This document shows positions 63,933 through 64,000 of a DNA stretch of 64,000 nucleotides, in pieces. Position 1 is the stretch's first letter, and each line of letters starts with the position of its first letter. The notes under the pieces are model-generated. The model worked only from the letters and a program-made list of their open reading frames with translations. It was not told the origin of the DNA and made no database searches. The position numbers and the translations under genes are program-made. The DNA lies in contig NZ_CP072793.1 of NCBI RefSeq assembly GCF_017901175.1, forward strand, positions 2,542,001-2,606,000, read 5' to 3'. This stretch comes from Thiothrix unzii. GTDB lineage: Bacteria; Pseudomonadota; Gammaproteobacteria; Thiotrichales; Thiotrichaceae.

Positions 63933-64000
63933 ATGACCCGCCTGCTCGACATTTTCTTTGCCAGCGTTGGCTTAATCCTCGGCTCACCATTATTATTGCT
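63933..64000 (+). CDS. Bacterial sugar transferase, 5' end only (priming glycosyltransferase-like)
   Basis: A frame open to the window edge begins at ATG 63933 and reads MTRLLDIFFASVGLILGSP. This is the N-terminal membrane segment of undecaprenyl-phosphate sugar phosphotransferases (RLLDIxxSxxGLxxxxPL), such as WbpL/WcaJ-type enzymes. Only 22 codons are visible, so the activity is inferred from this segment and from the upstream 4-epimerase. Confidence 0.65.
   Translation, partial: MTRLLDIFFASVGLILGSPLLL

Overview
The window reads as a chromosomal segment of a gammaproteobacterium, most likely a relative of Thiothrix/Thiolinea (Thiotrichales). This is inferred from gene content and order (argC–DUF6776–bactofilin–erpA, RecC, phasin/PHA storage, ErpA, RppH, large DUF4214/RTX surface proteins) and the gammaproteobacterial tmRNA tag ANDDSYALAA. 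It is not a database match.

Layout. (1) 1–2.6 kb: 3' part of a Wzc/GumC-like tyrosine autokinase, a CopD-like membrane protein and a small HExxH-like protein. (2) 2.7–3.1 kb: ssrA (tmRNA) with a strong promoter and terminator. (3) 3.1–9.7 kb: an AT-richer accessory segment between ssrA and dgt. It holds a DUF4238 gene with a 26-codon tandem duplication, a frameshifted IS630-type transposase, an array of 20 perfect 8-bp repeats, an integron attC-like palindrome, a possible toxin/membrane-immunity pair, a Phd/PIN toxin–antitoxin operon, and an intact IS256-family element with inverted repeats and an 8-bp target duplication. (4) 9.7–31.3 kb: mostly housekeeping genes: dgt, a DegS/HhoB-like protease, phytase-like esterase, TerC, cardiolipin synthase, an MFS permease, an AhpD-like protein, phasin, ppc, an AbiE-type module, erpA, bactofilin, DUF6776, argC, TlpA, hemJ, rppH, a HAD phosphatase and recC. 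(5) 31.5–64 kb: one long, almost entirely plus-strand surface-structure locus.

The surface locus makes sugar nucleotides (Ugd; ManC, ManB, Gmd and a probable reductase, i.e. GDP-mannose to a GDP-6-deoxyhexose). It exports a polysaccharide through an ABC system (Wzm/Wzt) and carries at least four glycosyltransferase genes, four methyltransferases and the start of a priming sugar transferase. Embedded in it are two large DUF4214 proteins (one with clear C-terminal RTX repeats), a serralysin-like metalloprotease, and a complete type I secretion system (TolC, ABC ATPase, HlyD-type adaptor). The arrangement recalls the Caulobacter S-layer locus, where a type I secreted RTX S-layer protein is encoded beside its transporter and the O-polysaccharide genes that anchor it. 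I propose that this is a surface-layer or sheath module.

Two cross-cutting signals stand out. First, palindromic repeat elements lie inside reading frames (17 codons in recC, about 20 codons in an epimerase) and one supplies the recC stop codon. Second, long homopolymers sit in surface genes (C11, C9, C8, G9), and single-base frameshifts occur at homopolymers (a G4 run in the first DUF4214 gene; A8 and G5 in the IS630 transposase). These could be contingency loci or, for the frameshifts, assembly errors.
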